Source of the DNA: an uncultured Bacteroidota bacterium
GTDB lineage: Bacteria > Bacteroidota > Bacteroidia > Flavobacteriales > Flavobacteriaceae
Assembly (NCBI GenBank): GCA_902598305.1
Contig: CACKBL010000008.1
Coordinates: 1-64,000 of the forward strand
Reading direction: 5' to 3'
Length of the DNA: 64,000 nt
This document shows, piece after piece, positions 52,525 through 61,500 of this stretch; the stretch's first letter is position 1, and every line of letters starts with the position of its first letter. Made by a program: the position numbers and the translations under genes. The notes under the pieces were generated by a model. The model saw only the letters and a list, made by a program, of their open reading frames with translations. It searched no databases and was not told the DNA's origin.

Positions 52525-55500
52525 TATTCTTTTATAATTAATTTAGAATCTGAAACAGTTTGTCCGTTAACCTTAAGAATATAACTACCTTGTGGCAATC
52601 CAGAGGTGTCAAGATTTATATTTCTAAGATTTTCGTCTAATGAGAAAGTTTTAGAAATTAAAAGTCTTCCATTTGCATTAAATAATTCTAAAAGGACTTT
52701 TCTATCAATACCCCCTACAAATACATTGATTTCATTGTTAAATGGAACAGGACTAACAATCACGGACTCGGAGTTAAAGTAGTTCTTTTCGAAAATCCCC
52801 TGACATTCTACCCCTGTTGTTATTTTTACGTTATTTAATCCTTTATCCATTACGACTTCAATTTCTGAACTTGTAGTTTCATAGGTATTCCCATTATGGG
52901 TAACTATATACTTTCCTGAACCAGATAATGAATACTTTATTGTCTTAGATGAACTAGGACTTTTACTGAATACATTTAAAGGGTTAAGATTGTTTACATT
53001 AACGTTATAACATCTTTCAAAACTTTCTTTTGGTTGGCCCTCGACAGTGATACAAATTTGATAATTACCAGAAATCAGATTATCCATTTCCCATGAAGAA
53101 CTGATTATTGGTTCATCGTTTTGTTCTACTCCATTAACACTTATATTGTATTTGTATGTATTGTCATTGAATCCAATTCGAATTGAATTTTGATCTTCAC
53201 ATTTTTCAGACTTGTTAACAGTAAAGCTATTTGGAGCTAAATAAAAGATTGGACATCCTTCAGCATCCACAATGGTGTCATAAGGTGTATCTTCACAGAT
53301 ATCATAAGGGTTCCAAACACCGTCATGGTCTGCGTCATCAGTTGCATCTCCAACACCATCACCATCCTCGTCACTTTGGTCAGGATTTGGAACAAATGGA
53401 CTATTATCTAAAATATCACTTATGCCATCACCATCCGAGTCATCTGCAGCTGATGCAGGGACAGCTTGAAGTTGGATTGCGGTTGGATCATTTTCAGGAA
53501 CAACGATATTACTTTGGGTGACCACAATTGGCATAGTTGCTTCTCCGTCAGCTGTATTAATATTTATAACCTCTACTTCATAAATTCCGTCTCTGTTGTG
53601 ATCTTGAGGATTTTCAAAGTCGGGAGGACTTATAAATGCTAGATAGTCATCTGAATCTTCAGATTTACCACCACCTTTTGTTCTACTTTTTACCTCAAAG
53701 AGGTGTGCATCATTTCCACCAGAAATTTGTTTTTTTATTTTCCACCTTCCAACTCCTCCTCGAGCTGCTTTTGGATTATAATATCTATTATGGTCTACTT
53801 TAGGACCGGCAACTTCATTCGCAACATTAAATACCAAAATATTAAAGAATGATCTTGTAAATGAATTCGGTATGTCATCAACCAATAAAACTATTCCACT
53901 TTGGCTACTTATTCCTAAATTGTTTGTAGCCTCTATGATAACGGTATGGATTGTTCTGGTCTCATAATCTAATCCCGAAACTAGGTATAAATCCCGACCC
54001 TCTAGTCTAAACATCTTAGAGTCTCCACCATCAACAATTCTAAGCTGAACGTCGTTTTCAAGGGGGTTGTCCTGCTTATTTGTATCCTCTACCAATATTT
54101 CTCCAAGTTTGATTTTTAAATTTGAAACATCGTCATCTCTTTTATTTTCCAGTTGATTAAACGTATGGGCAAATATCTTTGGTGCTTTGAAAGTACAACC
54201 GTTTTTATCCACAGATGCTCCAGCAGGAGTTCCTGGACATAAATCTAATTCATTTCTTACCCCATCTCCGTCATCATCTTTAATCAATTGAGATAGCTCA
54301 CAACCAAATTCATCAACATTAGCTTTTTCAGGAGTATCAGGACATCTATCAAGATCATTGATAACTCCATCTTTATCATCATCCAATTGACCTTGAGCAC
54401 AACCCGTGACATCAACCTTATCATCAAGATTTGTTTTTGGACAAAGATCAAATTCATCTAGTACTCCATCCATATCCCTGTCTAAACTAACTTGTTTTGG
54501 AGAACACCCATATTGGTTTACAGGTTCCCCGAATGGAGTATCTGGGCACCTATCTTCTTCATTAGGAACTCCGTCTAAATCCAAATCTTTTATTTTTTGA
54601 CTCTTAGAACATCCATTTGCGTCAACTGGTTCTCCAATTGGTGTGTTTGGACAAAAATCAACTTCATCCGGTACCTTATCAAAATCAGAATCTTTTTCAT
54701 CTATTCTACAGCCGAAAGCATCAACTTTAACGCCTCTCTCTGTATTAGGACAAAGATCCTCTTCATTTGGCACTCCGTCTAAGTCGGAATCTGTACTTAT
54801 TATCTGGTCAACTTTTACTTGTGAACATCCAGAAATATCGACTATAGTTCCTGCTGGTGTGTCAGGACATCTATCAAGAGGATTTGGCACTCCATCTCCA
54901 TCGTCGTCAAGTAAGTCTTCTAACTCTTTTCTTTGTTTTTTGCTACATCCTTTGTCATCAACAGGAACGCCAATTGGAGTATCTGGGCATTCATCAAACT
55001 CATTTAGCACTCCGTCTAAATCTTGATCGTCAGGATTTAATGAACAACCTTTGTCATCTACTTTGTCTCCTGGTGGTGTATCAGGACATCTATCATCTTC
55101 ATTTGGCACTCCGTCAAAATCTTCATCGTTATTTTTTATGGCACAACCTGTATCGTCAACAATCCTTCCCTTTGGAGTATCGGGACATAGATCATCTGCT
55201 ATATGAACACCATCCCTGTCTGGATCTGACTGCTCTCTTGTACACCCATATTTATCAACATCTTTGCCCTTAGGGGTACCTGGACATATATCAATTTTAT
55301 TATTTACTCCATCATCATCATCATCTTTTTGACTAGGAGAACAGCCATTTCTATCTGCAGCTTCGTCACCAGGAGTGTTTGGACACTGATCCAAGTAATC
55401 TGGAATTCCGTCACCGTCATCATCAAATTGGCTTAAGGAACAGCCACTTGCATCCACTTTTTCTCCGGCAGGAGTACCAGGACACTTGTCAAGCTCATCT

Positions 55501-58500
55501 TTAACTCCGTCTCCATCGGAATCTACCTTAAGTTCAACTTTATTTTGAGATGGTGGGTCTGTATTATCAAATGATGAGGTATAATTTCCAGCTAAATCAA
55601 AAATTGTATTATTTAGTTTTACCTCAAGCATTTGCCCTCTGGATGGTGTGCCAGTAAATCCAAATTCTATATCAAATTCTGTATTGTTTTGTTTAATGCT
55701 TTCTGGTGTTGGATTTTTCAATGTCAGGGATCCTTGAGAAGTACTTAGTTGGAAATAATTGACATTATCTAAAGTAGCTGTTGAGTTATTTGATTTATAT
55801 ATTTTTTCATTAAAGGTTAGTCTAACAATTGAATCATTAACTAGTTTTATTTTTTCAACAAATGGTGCAATATTATCTATTGTATAATAAATTTCCGTTT
55901 GATTTGTTCTCTCAGATTTATTGCCATTTGTATCAATCCCTTCTACACTTGCCGTAACCGTTCCATTAAAATTCGATGGGACATTCCATGAGTAACTCCA
56001 CGAATTATTGTTACCCGCTGACATTGTTGTGGTAGATAGCCCAGTAAAAGTTAAAATAGGTAATGCACTAAGAGCTTCATCAGATCGTGCAGTAAGGTCA
56101 ACTGTATCTCCACCTTTTAAAAGAACATTTTGTCCTGTTTTGTTGTGAGTAAGAACTATTACAGGTTTTTTAGTATCCCTTAAGCGTACCGAATTATTTG
56201 TTTGGGTTACGACAAGAGAATTTCCATCGACATCAAAAAGTGAATTTGCTAGAATATTTATGGTCACTGATTCTTGCCCTGAAACCTCTCCAGAAATTGG
56301 CAATTCCATAAGGAAATTTTTAGCATCGTTTTGTACGACTGAGACAGGAACTGTAGCAGTCAGACTTGCCGTTCCACCACTAATTGAAAGCGATATAGCA
56401 TCTTTATTAAACCCACTTCGAACATTTGCATATCCTCCTGTTACCCATTTCCAACCACCTGCTGGTTCAGAATAATTTGCATCATTTTGATCCTGATAAA
56501 GGCCAATCCATCCACCTTCACCGGTTAATCTGTTTCCAACATTTTGAACTATAAAGTCTTTTTCTGCCTGAGATTTTATGGTTGTTAAATACCCTTGCTT
56601 GTTATTTCGTGAGTTATTTGCAGCATCCCAAGTCGAAATACCATCACTTATAAAATAACTGTGGCCCTCAAAGTCTCCGATATATGAATATCCATTCTCT
56701 GTTCTTTTTAAGAAATTGAATTCAATAATGTGATGCGATTTATCAAATGTCGAGTTGTGATCATTTATAGCTCCACCAGGGAAAATTTGTCCTTTACTTT
56801 CATCTCCATTTGTATTGTTTGGTTCATCTCCTTCAAAAATTCCAAATGTTCCAATGTCCTTACTAAAAGTAACAAGTACTTTTGAATTGGTATTAGAAAG
56901 GGTAGTGGTGCTAATCTGTGAAACTTCTTTGTTATATAGCGTAAAGCTAGCTAGGGTAGAAGTAGCTGCGTTACCAGTAGAGTCATAAACAGAGTTACCA
57001 GGAATAGTAATAGATAAAACTTCTTGTCCATTTGGAGTACCCTGTATAGGTAAGCCTAAATTCACAATGTTATTTTCCAAACTAAATGATGAAGGTCTGT
57101 TAGCCGAAAGTGTTGCACTACCACCCGAAATGGATAATTGATAATTTCCAGCACTTACAGAGATAGGGGTATAGAAAATTCTTAGCACTCCGTTTGTTGT
57201 AGTAGAGCTCCAACCTGGATATCCAATGAAATAAAATTTAAGTGAGTTTGTACCATTGTAGTTAAAGTCAGGGTAAGAGGTAGCATTGGATACATCAAAG
57301 CTTTGTACTGAATGGGTAAGCGTTGCCCTTCCTATTTGAGTGTTATTTAATTTAATATTTGCACTTCCATTTGTTCCGCCCCAACCTTGGTCAACTGCAT
57401 TAAATGTGAACTGAACTTTTGTTACAATGTAACCAGAAGGAACGTTGAGATTAAAATCGTATGTCCAAGGTGCCCAACTTCCGGTATTTGTTCTTTTAGT
57501 TGGAATAGTATAGGTTGTGTAACTAGAGGTAGATGAATTAAATTGAGTATTGGCTCCTCCAAAAATATTTTCATTATAAACAATTCCTACATTTGAGTTT
57601 TCTCTATTTAGTTGTGCAGAGGCAATAAATGGAGCTTGATCATCAAGTAGATTTATAACAAATGTATTTGTAGCTGACAATTCGTTCCCTACTTTGTCAT
57701 AAAGCGGATTGGATGATGATCTTTTCACAATCAATTTTTCTGAACCAGAAATACTTCCAGATGTGCTATAGCCAATTAAATATCTGTTTGTGCCACTTGC
57801 AGTTACAGAAGTTGGGGTTTGAGATGAAAGAGATGCAGTTCCACCAGATAAAGAAAGTGATATATTTTGAGCAGATATGGTTCCAGTTGCAACTCTAGAT
57901 GTAAATGCACTGTAAATAGGTTCAGTAAATGTAATAGCAAAAGTTCCATTGGATAACAATTCAAAGTTATCAAATGATGGAGGGCTTCTATCAATGTAGA
58001 TTACCAGTGTTTCTGTTCCAACATAGGTTCTACCCAGTGAGCTAATTCCTGCTACTCTAGCCGTTATAGAAGAAACAGTGGTTGTAACCACATTAGTATT
58101 CATAGTATAACTCCAAGTGGATGATGAAACCCTTGTCATAGCTGTATTGGATACTACATCAGAAATTGTTATGGTGGGTACAGTTGGCGAAGACGACATA
58201 GATGCTGAGAACTGAGCGAAAATGGTAAAGGTTTCTGATCCATTTGCCGTGTTAGTCCTTGCTGGTGGCAAGTTATGTGTTAATGAAACTGATGGGCTTG
58301 GACATGTTCCCCATACTGGAGTATGATTATTACTTAAAGGAGATTGTGTTTTAAAATTATCTGGTAAAGAAGAAATATTTGGAACGCACCATCCTGATAG
58401 GTCTTGGTTAAAGGCGCTTGCTGTTCTAAACATTTTTGTCATGTTTGTAGCTTTAGAAGTATTCCATCTACCAATATCTTGGTTGAAGGCAGTAGCGCTA

Positions 58501-61500
58501 TTAAACATATAAGAGAAATTTGTTACACTAGAAGTATCCCAGTTTCCAATATTCTTGTTAAAGCCTGCATTTAATCTAAACATAGAATACATGTTGGTCA
58601 CTTTGGAAGTATTCCAATTCCCGATGTCTTGATTAAAGGCATCTGCGTTGTTAAACATTCCTTCCATCCTAGTCACATTTGAGGTATTCCAGTTTCCAAT
58701 TGGTTGATTAAATGAATTTGCATCTTGGAACATAGACCTCATATCGGTAACACTGGAAGTATTCCAATTGCCAATAGGTTGATTGAATGAGGTAGCACCT
58801 CTAAACATATTCGCCATATTAGTAACATTGGATGTATTCCAACTTCCTGGTCTTCCAAGAAAACCATTTGCGTTTCTAAACATATCTTTCATGTTACGAA
58901 CATTAGTAGTGTTCCACGTTAAATCAGCTGGATGAATAAATCCTATTGCACCATAAAACATACCCTCCATATTAATTACTGAAGAGGTTGTCCAAGAACC
59001 AAGAATTCTATTAAATTTTTTAGCATCTTGGAACATATAATACATGTTTGTAACCTTGGATACATCCCACCCCCCTATATTTCCATTAAATGAGTGGGCG
59101 GATCTAAACATTTCATTTGTTGCTGAAACATTAGAGGTATCCCAATTGCTTAGCTGCCCCGTAAATGTTGCAGCAAAAGAGAACATATACGACATGTCAT
59201 TAACACTAGATGTATCCCAGTAAGATAACACATCGGAGGAAGTAGTTGATGTTCCAGTAAAGGAGGAACTCTGGAACATTTTCTGCATATTGACAACATT
59301 GGAGGTGTCCCAGGAGCTTATATCTCCATTGAATGTGGTTTTGTCTTTAAATAAAAGACTCATGTTGGTTACTTTCGATGTACATACGCATGAAACATCG
59401 CTTCCATTTGTTACTCTCGTTCTTAGTGCCTGCTCATCAACTACAATGTATTTCTTCCCGTTAATAATTGCTGTATCGGACACATTGGCTGTAGGACATT
59501 TTACGGTGACACCATTCGGGTCTAAATAGATATTTGCCATTTTAAATGTTACCGAAGCATTTGTAGACTGAGGAGAGCGTCCAAAAGTGTCTGATGCGAC
59601 AGTACTTGGTAAAATTCGCATACCACCAAATCTTTGGAAGAATAGTGGATTTGTAGAAGATAAAATTTGTTGTACAGTTCTATCTGCATTAAAAACAGGT
59701 AAAGTACTTGAAACAGTAAAATTAAATGACCAAGTATTGGAGGCTAAATTCAAAATAGAACCTTGTATTTTTGAAATAACAGAGTATTGTTGTGTCGTTG
59801 TACTTACTTCAGAGACAATATATTCTACATTCATAGTTGGAGTAGACGACAATGTCCTTGAAAACTCAGCTGTAAGTGATACTGTTTCATTGGGTTCTAC
59901 AATATTATCTTGTTTGTCTGCAAAAGTGAATTCTAGTCTTAATGCATACTGTCCGGTACCGGTGTTCCTAATAACATTACTTCCATAAGTAGAACTTGTA
60001 ATTGCAGAGAATGAGGTGGGGACTTCATATATTCCCCATCCAGTTATACCCCCTGATTTATATATAACAGGACCGTCATAAATGTCCGCATATTGCAGAT
60101 GAGTAAGGTCTTCCGGTTTTACTCCTTGGCTTGAAAACTCTCTATGGTCGATATAAAGCCTACTTCTTCCAGTTCCATAGCCGTTTTGAACAAAATAGGT
60201 CCATTCGACAGATCCTGGAGTAGTAAATCCTTTTTTGGTTTTTTCCTGTGTGACCGAAACAGTCAGGGCAGGAGGAGCAACTAAATTTATGCCCAAGTAT
60301 CTATTTGCAACTACAGGACTGCCACCATTATAAATTGTCGTTGTACTTAAAGCAGTAGAGGATGAATTTGTTCCTGAGTAAGCTGGACCAATTCTAAGCT
60401 CTTCATTTCCGGAAGGCAAACCAACTGGTGAACAACCAAATATAAACGACTTATTGTCACTGGAGACTTGGAAATTTAGAGGGTTTGAACTTGTAAGTGA
60501 AACAGTGCCGTCAGGATCATAAATATTGACCAATACATCGGATGCTTGTAAGGACTGCGTTCCGGTTCCGCTGTAAATGGGTGTTGTAAAAGTAAGTGAG
60601 CCGATGGAGCTGTCTTGAATAAAAGTTAAATCAAGTAGGTCCATTTCATTATTTCCTCTGAGGAAAGGGAAACCATCGTTAATATTTCCTGAGATTATCC
60701 AAATATCGTCAAAATCCCAACCATTGAAGGTGTCTTTGGTTTTAAATTGCTGAGTTGTTTTGCTTGCTAGGCCAGATATATTTTGAGACGCACTTGTTGA
60801 AGTCGAGTTTGAGCTGTAATTGTAATAATTACCACTACCGCTGGATCCTAATCCGGATCCTAATCCAACTCCAGCAGCTAATTTCGTACTTACAGAAGAA
60901 TTTGTTGAGGTCTCAGTTACTGAAACATAGTTGTTTAAAAATTTAACGCCATTATAACTTGAATAAAGGGCTTGTCCTGCAAAAGAACCAGTAAATTGTC
61001 TGCCATTGATAATACCTCTAGCGTAGGAATTAGAAACTTCAGCATTTGATAACGAACCAACCAAGCCTCCCGTATATGTCGCCCCTTTTAAAGTTCCATT
61101 AAAATAACTTTTTCTAAGTTTAGAATTAGCTTGCATTTTTCCAATAACCCCTCCATATTTACTTCCCCCCCACAGGGACGAGGAAACAAGACCTGTGAAT
61201 GATAAATAAGCAGCTGCCGTAGTAGACTTGTTTCTTCCGATTACACCTCCAACAGTTATACTTCCTGTCACACTACTCTCACTAATGGTTATAGTTGAAA
61301 TTGTAGAATTTCCATTTACGTCTCCTACCAGAGCGCCAACTCTTGTACTTCCAGTAATGCTGGCATCATATAATTTAACATTAATAATTTCAGCGTTGTT
61401 GACATAACCAAATAAACCAATTTCATTTGATGAATTTCTGTTAATATGCAGATCATTAATCCAAAATCCCTGTCCATTATATTTACCTGTAAAGGCGGTA

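Noticed and set aside
56400-56695. C-type-lectin-like domain as variable region of a diversity-generating retroelement
   Set aside because: Such targets normally lie at the C-terminus with a nearby reverse transcriptase and template repeat; here the domain is in the middle of the protein and no reverse transcriptase is in the window.
53231-60946. Several open frames of 60-140 codons on the plus strand inside the giant gene
   Set aside because: They are antisense or out-of-frame shadows of repetitive coding DNA, with no known family sequence, signals or promoters.
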